The translations under genes and the position numbers were made by a program. A model generated the notes under the pieces. That model did no database searches. It was not told the origin of the DNA and saw only the letters and a list, made by a program, of their open reading frames with translations. Shown in pieces: positions 11,010 to 22,180 of a stretch of 64,000 bases of DNA. This DNA is from Tenrec ecaudatus. Its lineage: Eukaryota; Chordata; Mammalia; Afrosoricida; Tenrecidae. Every line of letters begins with the position of its first letter. Position 1 is the first letter of the stretch. The stretch is from NCBI RefSeq assembly GCF_050624435.1, contig NC_134539.1:50206001-50270000 (forward strand), in the 5' to 3' direction.

Positions 11010-11979
11010 GTAAGTCCATCCGCCACTGGGTTAGGACCAGGTGAGTGGGCTTGCCTCTGTTAAGGGCCACGCTCCTGGTGGCAGGTGGGCGAGAAGAGCA
11101 GGGCTGGCAAAGTGGCATGATTCAAAGAGATCGAGGTCTTGATGCAGATCATTTGCACTTGCCAACTGGCACGCTGATTCCTGGGCTCCTTTGCTTGCCG
11201 GCTTTGGTTCCATGCCAGTGTTTTGCGCACCTCCACCTTCTGTTGGCCAGGAAGCAGGTCTGGAAAGGCCCAAGAAGAGAGGGAGGAGGGCCTTTGGGCA
11301 GGGCAGGCTTGGGTTCAAATGTCGGCTCTGTTGCTGTTAGCTCTACAAACATTGGACAAGTCTTCTACCCTTGTGCGGTGGCACTGAGGTGACATATGTA
11401 CCCTGCCCAGCTCAGAGACCTTTTCTCCCCACCTCTCTCTCCTGGGCTCTTGAGCCCTGCTGTGGGTGTGTGGAGTGCCTGGAACGGAGACAGACTCCTC
11501 CGCCTTTTCCAATTTAAATAAGATCCACAGCTTTCCCTCCCACAGAGGCACCAGTTGGAGATTTGCAGAGCACATGTCTTGGTGTGAAACCGCTACTGGG
11601 AGGCGATGCGGGAATGTTTGCCAACAAAGCAGCCAGGCACTGACCTTCCTTCCAGCTCTGCCTTCACACTCCAGGCCCTGGAGATCCGCAGGAGCAACCG
11701 CGAGTCACTTCGCGTCTCTGCCACTGGGGTCCTGGGCTCTAGTCCCGTGGCACCAGGCTGCAGGAGGGAGCTGTAGGCTGGCAGGCTGAGCTGCTCCTGT
11801 CTGGACCCGTGCCAGGCTGCTCCCCTCTAGGAAGCCATGGAGGCGGCTGGGTTTGGGAAGGGGGTGCAGCCCCGTGGGAGGGCCCCGCGGAACAGAGGAA
11901 ACGATGGGAGGCCCCGTCCATGGGGTCAGGAGGGTGCTCCTTTGCCCTGGCTTGGGCCCCATGATTACAGGTCTGCGCT
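11010..11979. other. Intron between exons 1a and 1b, with a MIR fragment
   Basis: 11290-11400 ('cttgggttcaaatgtcggctctg' ... 'tggacaagtcttctaccct') reads as a sense MIR SINE. The rest has no recognised feature; GC content rises toward the CpG island. Confidence 0.5.
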
Positions 11980-12720
11980 TCAAAGGCAGTCACCCACCCG
12001 GCTAATTGCGGGCCTGGGGAGCTGGGCGAGCAGGCCGAGCCGCCGAGTGGCCACGCCGCCCCCCACGGGGCAGGCCCTTCCAGCCTGGAACACAGTGGTG
12101 GAGCCGGAGCCCCGGTGAGACCCAGGGCCGGACCCCAGGGCGCACCCGGGGCCGGAGCCGCCTCTGCGGCCGGGTGGCGGGCCTCGCTGGGGCTCCGGGT
12201 GCCGTCTCCCCAGCCCGGCCTGCGCCGGCAGGTGGACAGCTTCCCATTCAAACGGGCGCGGGCCAATCAGGGCCCGGCGCGCTGGCCATTCAAATGCTCC
12301 AGCGCCCGCCGGCTCGGGCTGCCGCGCGCTCCCGCCTTGGGGACAGGGGCGCGCCGGGCGGGTGGACCTGCTGCCCGGGTGACCGCGGAGCAACACAGAT
12401 GCCTCGGGTTACTCCCGCTGCGGGCGGCCCGGCGGCCATGCAGGGGCGCTCCCTGCACCGGGTGTCCCTCGGGAGCCGGCGCGACCGCCGGGACTTGTCC
12501 TTCTACCTGACTACCTTTGGTAAGTGCCCTCCTGCGCCGGCTGCCGGGCAGCTTCCTCCTGCTCTGGACGTCCCTGCCACTTCCCGTGGTGAAGGGGCGA
12601 GGGGGCGAGGCTGGGGGCAGACGGCTTCCAGGAGGGGCTCAGGAGCAGGCCCTGCGGGCTGCTGGGCACCCACCTGCCGCTCTTCCACTGTGCCCAGGGC
12701 AGTTGGTTTTGCCTCACTTG
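11980..12720. promoter_or_regulatory. RGS3: CpG island promoter around RGS3 exon 1b
   Basis: This is a strongly GC-rich, CpG-dense block in an otherwise CpG-poor region, with many GGGCGG- and GCGCG-type motifs. A CCAATCAG box (NF-Y type) lies at 12263-12270, about 170 bases before the exon 1b start codon. No TATA box is visible near it. This is the pattern of a TATA-less CpG-island promoter. The transcription start probably lies between about 12290 and 12420, but it cannot be placed from sequence alone. Confidence 0.8.
12438..12519 (+). CDS. RGS3: RGS3 alternative first coding exon 1b (CpG-island start)
   Basis: This exon encodes 27 residues (MQGRSLHRVSLGS at the start, LSFYLTTF at the end) plus one base before a gtaagt donor. 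It joins in phase to the exon at 28792, giving FG-QLKLS. The peptide closely matches a known RGS3 isoform that begins MERSLHRVSLGSRR (from memory). The start codon has G at -3. The frame is open upstream through the CpG island and contains two further in-frame ATGs, at 12294 and 12399. An N-terminal extension of 13 or 48 residues is therefore possible if transcription begins far enough upstream. I chose 12438 by similarity to the known isoform. Confidence 0.88.
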
Positions 12721-13121
12721 GCTGGGAGAACCGCCCCCCTCAGCTCCCCCCCGCCGCCCCCCAGTGTGGTTCCGTTGAGGCCCCCATGCTAGCCAGCAGC
12801 TCAGGGTTAAATCAAAGTCCCGTACACTTCATCCAGCGGCCTCTGGGCTTCCCTCAGGGACAGCACAGGTACCAGGTCAGCCCAGGTGGCCTGGATTCCT
12901 TGCGGACTCACAGTGAAGGCGGCACTCGGACCTCTTGGGTGGAGGCCTGATGCACAGGAAAACCAACATTCTCTCCTTCAGGAGAGACCAGGTTCCCAGT
13001 TGGTTCCTGGGGCTGCCCAAGGGGCTTGAGGTCCAAAGAAGTGGACAGGGGTCTTCATCTCCCAAGCCTGGGGATCGCAGGACCGGGTTCTCCCAGCCCC
13101 CATCCCTCTCCTTCCAACCCC

Positions 13122-13293
13122 AACCTGACAAGTCAATTCAAACTCACAGCGACCCCGCAGGACAGAATAGAACAGCCCCACAAGGGTCCCAAGGCTGTAA
13201 CTCTTTAAGGAAGCAGGAAGCCACTGGCTGATTCAAACACGAAATGTTTGGCTAGCAGCCAAGTGTTTTAACCACTGTGCCACCAGGGCTCCT
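13122..13293 (-). mobile_element. AfroSINE, antisense
   Basis: It reads 'ttcaaactcacagcgaccccgcaggacagaatag' to 'ttttaaccactgtgccaccagggctcc', the reverse of the AfroSINE head. Confidence 0.88.
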
Positions 13294-13481
13294 GAGCTGC
13301 CCGCCAAGGCCGGGACACACCTGGCCTTTCAAACAGCCACAGTGAATGAAGATCACAATCCTTCTGAAGAGCACAGCTCTTCCTAACCCATCCTTACTTC
13401 ATCGCCCGCCTACTCGCAGTGGCTCAGTGGACAGGCGGCTACTTTTCCTCGGGAAGATTGAGATCCAGAGAGGAGAGTTGG

Positions 13482-13818
13482 TTCCCGAGTCTAAGTCTTC
13501 CTTTTTTTTTTTTAATTAATCATTTTATTAGGGGCTCATACAACTCTTAACACAATCCAAATGAATGTAATTTGTACATTCACTGCCCTCATCATTCTCA
13601 AAACATTTGCTCTCCACTTAAGCCCCTGGTGTCAGCTCCTCATTTTTCCCCTCCCTCCCCACTACCCCCTCCCTCATGAACCCTTAAATTTATAAATTAT
13701 TATTTTGTTGTATCTATCACTGTCCGGCCTCTCCCTTCACCCACTTTTCTGTTGTCCATCCCCCAGGGAGGAGGTCCCATGTAGATCCTTGTAATTGCTT
13801 CCCAAGTCTAAGTCTTCC
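13482..13818 (-). mobile_element. 5'-truncated antisense L1 tail with 20-bp target-site duplication
   Basis: The 20-mer at 13482-13501 (ttcccgagtctaagtcttcc) recurs at 13799-13818 with one mismatch. Between them lies a T run followed by 'attttattaggggctcatac' and about 290 bases of the L1 3' tail. This is a textbook target-primed insertion on the minus strand, truncated at its 5' end. Confidence 0.92.
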
Positions 13819-13844
13819 AAAGACCTGTGCGACACACTTCTCCC

Positions 13845-14056
13845 CTTGGTGGCATCATTGGCACGTGTGGGGCTGCTAACCCCAAGCTCCAAAGTTTGAG
13901 ACCACCAGCCACTGCACGGGAGCAAGACGGTCTACCTCCGTTCTACCCCCGTCAAGAGTTATGGCCTTGGAAACTCACAGGGGCAGTTGTGCCCTGCCCT
14001 CTAGGGTGGCTCTGAGCGGCCATCGGCTCGATGGCAGTGAGTCTGGTCTTTGGTTT
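13845..14056 (+). mobile_element. AfroSINE (+)
   Basis: It runs from 'ggtggcatcattggcacgtg' through 'tttgagaccaccagcc' and 'aaactcacaggggcagtt' to 'ggctcgatggcagtgagtctgg'. Confidence 0.88.
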
Positions 14057-14324
14057 GGTACATATTTCTGTGTAAGGTTGGGACAGTTGCTGCCAGCCCA
14101 ACTGCCCAGAGTTCCAAGGCAAAGCACGAGGGGCGTTGGGCCTTTTGTCGGGTTCCTGACCCCTGCCTCCGCCCTGGTTCCAGACTCACTTCCCCCCTGA
14201 TGCCAGGTTCACTCCTGCCAGCACACTTCCCTCTTCCTGTGTGCTCGCCCTCTCTCAGCACAGGGCTGCTGGAAAAGCCATAGCCCAGCGGTGGAGAAGA
14301 GTCAGAGGAATAAGTAGCGTGCCA

Positions 14325-14555
14325 CTGCTTGTGGAACACGGACCACGCGCCGCAACGCGTGCCAAGCGCTCCACCTGCACTGCCGTGCGTGCCGACTCAC
14401 GGCATCCTCACGTAGGCAGAGCTAGCCCAGAGGCGGGTCAAGGCTGTGACCTTTCGGGAGGCTTGTCTCTGGGGGCACCCCCGGGTGGCTTTGAACGAAT
14501 CGTTAGCCATTTGGTTCATAGTGGAGTGCTTAACTGTTTGTGCCACCAGGTGGTT
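14325..14555 (-). mobile_element. Antisense MIR fragment followed by antisense AfroSINE head
   Basis: 14330-14425 ('gtgccaagcgctccacctgcactg' ... 'catcctcac') matches the antisense 3' part of MIR. 14438-14555 ('caaggctgtgacctttcggg' ... 'cttaactgtttgtgccaccagg') is the antisense 5' half of an AfroSINE. Confidence 0.65.
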
Positions 14556-15277
14556 CTTTGCCTGCACCATCTCATGGAATCCCTTCCAAACCCAGGAGGC
14601 AATTCACGTTAGCCGCTTTGGGGTCCGGGGCCTCCAGCAGGCCAGGTAGATCAGGAACGTGTGCCCGTGTTTGGGGAGGCTGTGAGCAGCTGGTCCTTGA
14701 GCTGTGTCCTGAGTCAAGAGGTGTCTCTTCATTTCCCGCCCCCTCCTTATTCTCACGGTAAGATCATGTTTACTGTTGAAAATGTAGCGAAGAGAAGAAA
14801 GCGGAAACGGATCGCCTTCTGACTCCGCAGACAGGACGGCGGTGTCTGTGTCTCTAACCTGAGTTCTCTCTGTCTAATTTCGGCTGAGCAGAAACTGGCC
14901 CGGGCGAACAGTTTGCAGACTCTTTATTTCCCTTCCTGGGACGCTGTGATATGTCCTTCCCTTGGCCCACGCTCCTCTGTGGGAAGCTGGGGTGGGGCAT
15001 CCAGCTCCGGCAGGCAAGGGGACCTACTGCCCAGTTGTGTACCAGGGCCGGCCCAGCCCAGCCCAGGGGCATCCTGGAAGGTTGCTGTTCCCGTGTGCCT
15101 GACCTCACCCTGAGTGTGGGAGGCAAGCCGGAGCCCCCCTGGGGTGGGGAGCCACCTGCTCCTCCTGCATGCGGGCTCCTCTTCAGTCTCACTGAGGACG
15201 CTGGGCAGAATATTTGAACAGTGCTCTCTGTCTCCTGCGTTTTGCTGGTTTCTTTGGGCACCATTGGCTCTGGCTGC

Positions 15278-15280
<3 letters not shown>

Positions 15281-15332
<52 letters not shown>
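15281..15332. repeat. (TG)26 microsatellite
   Basis: Uninterrupted TG dinucleotides. A second, interrupted TG tract lies at 15847-15872. Confidence 0.97.
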
Positions 15333-15335
<3 letters not shown>

Positions 15336-16214
15336 TCTTCCAGGCTGCTTATTTTCTTCAAATACCGTGTGAGCGGTCCTTCTCTGATCAGGAATTCCTA
15401 TCAGGCTGCTCAAGCCGGCGTGGTAATCAGAAGCCCAGGGGCAGTCTGTTGGTCCAGGCCCCAGACTCAGCTCCCGGAGATTCTGGTTACATGGGTCTGG
15501 GATGGAGCCTGAGACGCTATCGTTTTAGGAAGCCACTGGCGTGTTTTGATGATCAGCCAGGTTTGGAGGGTTTGAATCGAGAGTCATCAGATTTGTTAGC
15601 CACATGGCCTCTCGAACCTTGAAGGTCACTGCGGAAGTGTTAACCTTTCCCCAGCATGGCAGGTGGCCCCTGGCCTTCAGCACCGGGCTTTGTCCTGGCA
15701 GCCTGGGATTTCCTGGGCACAAATGCTCAAAGGGGTGGGGTGGGCTGGGGGTTAGCATCTCAGGAGAAAACAACAACAAAAGGTCTTGATTAGAATTCCT
15801 TTTAGGATAGAGTGCGGACGGTGTGTTGTTGGCAGGGATGCCTTGAGGTGTGTGTGTGTGTGCATGTGTGTGCGCACGCCTAACCCTTCACCAACTTTAG
15901 TTGGGTGTATGTCAGGGGTGGGGAGTATGTCAGCTGGGGTGCAGACCCGATCCTTGGATCAACAGAGAAGAGGCCTTGAGCTTTGTGTCCTTTCCCTCGA
16001 CAGCCCTCAGCCTCTCTGGACACACGTCTCCCAGACTCACTGCCACTGAGTTGGTTTGGATGCACAGCAGCCCCCCAGGACAGGGAAGAATGGCCCGGGT
16101 GGGTTTCCGAGACCACGCACCTTCCCGGGAGCAGGGGACTTAGCTTTGTCTGTCAGATCCGCCGCACTTTGAAGAAACCAATATAGGTCTACTCATCATC
16201 ATCATTAATTTTTA
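15333..16214. other. Unassigned intronic stretch
   Basis: Intronic. 16020-16140 shows an AfroSINE-like antisense order ('gactcactgccactgagttggtttggatgcacagcagccccccaggacagggaagaatggcccgggtgggtttcc'), so it is probably a decayed copy. No coding segment was recognised. Confidence 0.5.
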
Positions 16215-17440
16215 GACGATATCTTTTAATTTTATAGGGTGTCTGTTAACATATAGTTTGGGGAATAACTTTATTGAGCTGTGATTCATATACCATACAA
16301 TTTATTCCCTTAAAGTGTATATTCAAGGCTGGGCGGCCATCATCAGGATGCAATTTTAAACCATTTCCATCCCCCCAGAAACAGAGTGTGTCCTTTATCT
16401 ACCACCCTCTGTACCCACCACCCCGCGCGGCCTACCTAACTACTAACCCACTTCCTGTTTCTAGCGATTGCTTTCTTCTGGGCGGTTCATATAAATGGAA
16501 TCCTATAGTGCGTGGTCTTTTGTGCCCGGCTTCTGCCACTGAACTTAGTTTCCAGGCTCAGCCGTGTCGCAGTACGGACCAGTGCTTCATCCCCGGTCCT
16601 GGAGGAAAACTAAGGCCCCAGAGTGTGGTGCCGGTGGACTACATTTTGTTGACACCAGCAGCCGTTGAAGGGCATTGGGGTGGTTCCAGCTTTTGTCTGT
16701 CTGGTGCTGGGGACATGTTTCAGTTTTGGAGTCAACATGTCTCCATTTCTCTGGGATACGTACCTGGGAGGGGGAGCGCTGGCTCCCCTGGGGCTCCCCT
16801 GGGGTTTCCCTGGTGAACATTTTAAAGCACCACGGTTCTGTGGCTGCACCTGTTTACCTTCCGACTTCTCCACACCTGTACCCACGGACACTGTGATTAC
16901 TCGGCTCTGTGAGAATAGTCGTCCTGGCGGGGGTGACGTGCTTCTCACTGTGGCTTTGATTTGCATTCCCCTGATGACTAATGATGTTGGGCCTCCTGTC
17001 ATTCTGCCCACTCATCTGTTTTCTTTGGAGGAATGTCTATGGATACCCCTGGCCCATTTTTACATTGGGTCATTGACCTTTTTTAACCACTCGGAGTGGT
17101 TCCGAGTGTTGGGTTAACTTTTGTACGTGGTATGAGGTGTGAGTTCAACTGAATCTGAGGTCATGCAATTGCTTCAGCAGCCTTGGCTGTCAAGCCCACC
17201 CCTCCTCCCCCGAACGGGCCTGGCACTTTTGTGGAAATTCATTTGGCCGTGGTGACGTGGGTTTCTTGCTTCACGTCAATTCTATTCCATTCCCGGATAA
17301 GTCTGTCCTCGTACTAGTATTATACCGTTGTGATTGTTGTTGCTCTGTAGTAAGTTTAGAAACTGGAAAATGCGCGTCCTCTTGCTTCGTTCTTTTCAGA
17401 AACGTCTGTTTGGGGTATTTGGGGTTCCTTCAGTTTCCTC
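16215..17440 (-). mobile_element. Antisense L1M 3' end and ORF2 C-terminal fragment
   Basis: The block beginning 'taactttattgagctgtgattcatataccatac' and continuing through 'tttcatataaatggaatcc'-type and 'gatttgcattcccctgatgactaatgatgt' sequence is the classic antisense L1M 3' part, recognised by eye. It is interrupted at 17440 by an AfroSINE and resumes at 17638 for about 40 bases. Confidence 0.8.
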
Positions 17441-17637
17441 GGACGCCCTGGAGGCATAGTGGTTACGTGTTGGGCTGTGATCCACATAGTTAGCAGGTTG
17501 AGACCACCAGCAACTCTTGGTGTGTGTGTGGAGGGGAGACTGGACTTTCTATTCCCATAAACAGTTTTTTTTGGAATCCCATGGGGGTGGTCACTGTGGG
17601 TCAGCATTGACTCGATGGCAGGGAGTTTCAGTTTCCT
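17429..17637 (+). mobile_element. AfroSINE (+) nested in L1, with 11-bp target-site duplication
   Basis: The body (about 17440-17626) starts near 'gccctggaggcatagtgg' and ends 'gactcgatggcagggag'. The host L1 sequence ttcagtttcct is duplicated at 17429-17439 and 17627-17637, so the SINE is younger than the L1 it interrupts. Confidence 0.9.
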
Positions 17638-17681
17638 TAGGAATTTTAGGTACTGGGTCAGGCTGTGAGTTGTCCAGAGAA

Positions 17682-18475
17682 ACAGCCCCATTTGTGTCTA
17701 AGAAAGACCTTTACATCAAGAAGTCGTTTTACACGAAGAAGGCACCCCGGCCCAGTCCAACTCAAGTCCATGGATCTGCTGCTAGCCGGAGCCTCTTCAG
17801 ACTCACGTCGCAGCGGGCCGATGGTGTAAAAAGGTGTATCGGGGAGCAGGGAGACCCCAGGCCACTCGGTGCAGAGTCTCCTGGATCCAAAGTTGGTAGG
17901 AACATGGCAGCTCTCAGGTTGACTCCCAGGTTCCATGCCCCCAACCCTCCATGGGGCTGGCCACCCCTGGAGGCAGACGCAGAGTAGAGTCTTAGCAAGC
18001 AGGGAGGGTGAAGGGGCAGCGAGAGAAGTTCCGATGTCTCTTTCCTAAGAAGGCCACCTTCACCAGGCTGTGACCTGACTGCTAGGTTGGACTCCCCTAC
18101 CTCCACACAGGTGCACGCCCACATACATTCTAACCGCCACAGATAGAGTACTTTACATAGACAAAGATAGTAAATTCTACTCAGGGGGAAAAACCATCCA
18201 AATTCACAAACATGTTGGAAAAGTATTTTGGAAATATCTTTCAAAGGGCTACGAACCTCCTTAGCTTGTCCTGGTCTGAGGAACAAAGCCATTCATTAGC
18301 ATGCCGGGGGTTCCTGGGTGCAGTGAGCCGTCAGGGGAGAGACCACATGCCCAGGCCACGTGCCCGGCCAGGGCCCGACAGGCAGTCTGGACATTGAGGG
18401 ACGTACATCCGCCAACTCTGGCTAGCACTGCCAGCCCGGAATGAAGCCAGGCAAGCCCGGGAAGGCGGCAAGCAG
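17682..18475. other. Unassigned intronic stretch
   Basis: No gene or clear repeat was recognised. Confidence 0.4.
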
Positions 18476-18683
18476 CTCTAGAGCAGCGGTTCTCAACCTG
18501 TGGGTCGTGACCTCTTTGGGGATCGAACGGCCCTTTCACAGGGGTCGCCTGATTCATCACAGTAGCAAAATGACAGTGATGAAGTAGCAACGAAAATAAT
18601 GTTATGGTTGGGGGTCATCACCACACGAGGAACTGTATGAAAGGGTCGTGGCGTAAGGAAGATTGGGAGCCGCTGCCCTAGAA
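18476..18683 (+). mobile_element. SPIN-like non-autonomous hAT transposon, copy 1
   Basis: The element at 18484-18675 (192 bp) begins cagcggttctcaacctgtgg and ends in the imperfect inverse 'gggagccgctg'. It is flanked by an 8-bp duplication, ctctagag at 18476-18483 and ccctagaa at 18676-18683 (6 of 8 match). The terminal sequence and the internal 'cctttcacaggggtcgcctga' and 'aataatgttatggttgggggtca' segments match the SPIN hAT family as I know it. There is no transposase; it is a MITE-type derivative. Confidence 0.88.
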
Positions 18684-19707
18684 GGCTGCCTGGAGTCTTT
18701 GGTTGCTGGCGGGCACTTGGGAAGATGTGGTGCTGAAGACAGAGTAGACTAAGGAATGTCATCCCCCCCTCTCTGAGCCAGCCCCACGCCCCACCATGTT
18801 TGTGTGGTAGCTCCGTTCCCTTTATTACTCTGTCCAACCACCCTGATGAGAAGCGAGAGTGGGACATGGGGACAGATGCTGGCCGGCTGCTCAGGGTGGT
18901 GGGCAGGGTGAGGTCAGGCCCTGACTGGAGGCCTTCCATATGTCCTGCCAGCTGCCCCTGGCTTGCCCGCGTTCCCAGCCCTGAGACTCTGCGCTTGGCA
19001 AGGGACATCCACCCAGATATGGCTCGGGAGCTCCTCATCTGCTGGTTGGCGGCCTCAGCTTGTCTCCCGTTCCGGGGCCGTCTGCTAGGAAGCATTCCAG
19101 AGTGCTCAGAAATTTCTGGCCTGTTGGTGTTCCCTGGTTCTCTTTTCCCTTTTCTTCTTCTTTCTTTTTTTCTTTCCCCTTTTGATTCTGCGGTGCATGC
19201 TTTCATTTAACCTTTTAATATACGCACAGCAAGGGCGTGCCCGCCACCCCGCCAACCCCCCAGGGATGTGCAGAAAGTTCCGCGATTGCTCACACAGCCA
19301 ATCCCTGTGCCGTCTTCACCAGGCGAAACACGAGAAGCCTCCCGTTTGCATTTGGTATGAAATTTCCCTTATCATTCAGTTTAAAATGTGCTCTCACTTC
19401 CTGGCCACGCCGCCTTTAATGCCATGGGCGATGTGGAGGTGTATTTGGGGAGACTTTCTAATAGCATATGCATTTTTTCTAGTCATACTTCTGTGACTTA
19501 TTGCCCCTCTTGTGTGTGGACTGTATTGCTTCGGTTAGGGCTCATTCCTAGGGAGCAGCTGTTTGAAGCCCGGCCCAAGAGGTGGGGCACCAGCTTCTGG
19601 GCAAACCTGGGCCTCCAATGACCGTTCCTCCAGCTCCGAGAGCCAGGCAGAAACTCTGCTCAGCGACGTGCTTTCCGGTGACGGCTCGTCGGAAAGCACG
19701 TCCCGGT
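18684..19707. other. Unassigned intronic stretch
   Basis: No gene was recognised. A pyrimidine-rich tract at 19140-19185 is the only low-complexity feature. Confidence 0.4.
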
Positions 19708-19711
19708 GAAA

Positions 19712-19932
19712 GCCAAACTCCAAAGGCAAACTCGCAGCCCTCAAGCCAGTCCGGACCCACAGCGACCCTATGGGACAGGGTAGAACCACCCCTGTGAGTT
19801 TCCGAGACGTCAACTCTTTGCAAGGACAGAAAGCCGCGCCTTTCTCCCGCACAGTGAGCGAGCGACCGGTGGTTCCAAACTGCGGACCTTACAGGTTGGC
19901 AGCCCCTCCGGTAGCCACTACCCGCAGGGCTC
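19712..19932 (-). mobile_element. AfroSINE, antisense
   Basis: It reads 'ccacagcgaccctatgggacagggtagaaccacccctgtgagtttcc' followed by 'ctttgcaaggacagaaagcc' and 'ggtggttccaaactgcggac', ending at 'cagggctc'. Confidence 0.88.
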
Positions 19933-20454
19933 TCGGGGTGAAAAGGACTAAGCTTAATTCTGTGACCTCCAGTCTCCCCACATCTCGGCCTGGCAGTTCT
20001 CTTCTTCAAGTCTCTAAGAAGATGCTTTTAAATATCGTATCTAGTTTCCACCTGGTTTTCCTTAGAGGGCAGGTTCAAATTCCGTCATATGTCACCCCAG
20101 AAACGGATGTTTCTTACACGTTTTCTAAGTTTTTTGGAGTATTTTTCCCCGTTTGGCCACCTCATTCAGGGAGGCGGGCTCAATTTATGCAGAACGTTGC
20201 TTGACTGAATGTCATGCTGGTAGGGTCAGAGGTGCTGTACAATTTTAGTTACCATGTTGGCAAGCCGACAGGGAAGGTAACTGCGGGTCCCCCTGCCCGT
20301 CCAGGCCGACTCCTTCTGGCGATCTCCGAGATCCCTCCCTGCCATCAGCTTCCACTTGCAGGAAGCAGGCTGTGTTCCCTCTCCCACCTGCCTGCCCAGC
20401 CTCCGGTGCTCAGGCTGGACGTGAACAGCAGCTGCCCGTCCTGGGAATAGCCCC

Positions 20455-21045
20455 CACCATTTTGGATCCGCTGACGGATCAGAAAATCAAAAGAATATGT
20501 CTGATAGCTGGAGAGCCAGAACAGGTTGGGGCTCTGGAGCAGGCTGGAGCTCTGGAGCAGGCAGGGGATCCAGGGCAGAGCTCTTGTCTTCCCTGGTCTG
20601 TGGACACCAAGCTCAGTCAGTTTCCAAGGACCCTCAGCCGATGGCAGCAAGGTGGTCAAACTGCCGGCCTTCCTATCCCTCCCCAACCCCAAACATCAGA
20701 AACACAGCCCTGAGGGTATGGGAAAAGAGGGGGCCGGAAAAGGGGGAAGGGGGAGCTGATGACCGTGTAACCCCACCTGAGGGGAGTGAACAACAGAATT
20801 GCATGTGAATGGATATACTGGGTGGTGTAAGATATGGCAATAAATAACTAGATAGATCGATGGATAGATAAAGGCTCCTGGGGGAGGGTGGGGTTAAAGA
20901 GCTGATCCCAAGGAGTTCAAGAAGAAAGAAAATGTTTAGAAACTGATTATGGTAGCAGTTGTCGAGTCCTGCTTGATGGGATTGAACTACGGAATGCTAG
21001 GATATCTGTAAGAGCTCCCAATAAAATGATTAAAACAATTTTTTT
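20455..21045 (+). mobile_element. Sense LINE 3' tail with AATAAA end
   Basis: The block ends 'taagagctcccaataaaatgattaaaac', the sense counterpart of the 'attttattgggggctc' tail starts seen antisense elsewhere. The AATAAA (about 21021) would be the element's own polyadenylation signal. The body is a different subfamily from the antisense tails. The left boundary is uncertain. Confidence 0.55.
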
Positions 21046-21261
21046 CTTGTGTCAGAAGAGCAAACTTCTAGGAACGCACACATGCGCTGTGTATTTCTTT
21101 GATCTAGAAAAGATGGTGTTTCAGGATGATTTGTCTGTGTGGATTATCCCCCCTGCTCTCCCCCAATCTAAAACTTTGTTCTCTGTTAAACGTAGGAGTG
21201 CTGATGTTCTCCTATCACGTCATGTACATGCTTGTTGCCGCTGTGCTGGTGAGGTGGCTTT

Positions 21262-21605
21262 GCCTTGACTCTGACTCACTGTGACTTTATGTACAAACGC
21301 ACAACAGACGGAAACCCTGCGCGGCCCTGGGCCGTCCAGACCACTGTGTCCATCCACATCCCCGAGGCCCTCCCTCTCTAGCGCTGCCTTTCCGCTTCCC
21401 TGCTCCCGTAGAGAGTTGCCGTCTTGGAAACTCACAGGGGCAGTTCCACCCTCTCCCCTAGGGTCGCTCCGAGTCACCAAGCCCGATGTCCTTTTCTCGG
21501 GACCGGTCTCTTGACCACATGTCCAAAGGAGGTGAAGTGATGTCTCACCATTCTCACTTCTGGGGAATATTCTGGCTATGCTCCTTCTAAGACGTTCTTG
21601 TTTAC
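21262..21605 (-). mobile_element. Antisense RTE fragment split by an AfroSINE 3' fragment
   Basis: 21262-21390 ('ttatgtacaaacgcacaacagacggaaaccctg') and 21480-21605 ('gatgtccttttctcgggacc' ... 'acatgtccaaaggaggtgaag') read as the antisense 3' part of an RTE LINE. Between them about 21400-21480 is a + strand AfroSINE 3' piece ('cttggaaactcacaggggcagttcc'). Confidence 0.7.
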
Positions 21606-21784
21606 ATGTGCCATATGCATTTACATACACTACTTGTCTTAAGTACATTGTACGTGGTTCATATCAGAATCTCAAGGTCTTTTTTAGCACTGTATGGGGG
21701 GGCATCAAAAACGTGTGGAAAATGGAACTGAGTGATACTGGGATTTTCCCATCAGCTTTCTGGAGCCCCTTCACGTTCTAATCC

Positions 21785-22180
21785 TAACAAATAAAGCTGA
21801 AGACTTATGCTCAGAGAAAACCCTGCACAGGAAAGCCATTCGCAGCAGCTCTGTTCCTAACAGGCGAGAGGTGGGAATAATCCCAATAGCCGGGCGATAA
21901 ATGGGTAAATGAAATGCGAAGCGTCTGTGTCGTGGGGGGCTATTTGGCAATAGGAAGGAAATAAATGCGGATGCATCTACAGCACGAAAGAGCCCCGGAA
22001 CTGCGCTTCTGATGGAAAGGAGCTGCTCACAAGAGACCACGCAGCGTGTCTGAGTCCCTTTGGACGGCGTGTTCGGATGAGCAAACCTGTAGCGACAGGA
22101 AGTCGATGAGCCATCGCTGTAGTCATGGGGCGCAAGGGAAGGTGGAGGGAAACGGGTAGTTGCGGGGCTCTGTCTAGTTG
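21785..22180 (+). mobile_element. L1M 3' region, sense
   Basis: Text such as 'aaaccctgcacaggaaagcc', 'aataatcccaatagccg' and 'aaatgggtaaatgaaatg' follows the sense counterpart of the L1M 3' sequence at 16215-17440. Divergence is high. Confidence 0.5.

Noticed and set aside
12006-12950. A single 314-residue open frame through the CpG island
   Set aside because: It lacks an ATG near its start and runs through the gtaagt donor at 12520. Only the 12438-12519 part matches RGS3.
21660-21784. A possible DNA transposon end ('ggcatcaaaaacgtgtggaaaatgg')
   Set aside because: It looked familiar, but I could not assign a family or find paired termini.
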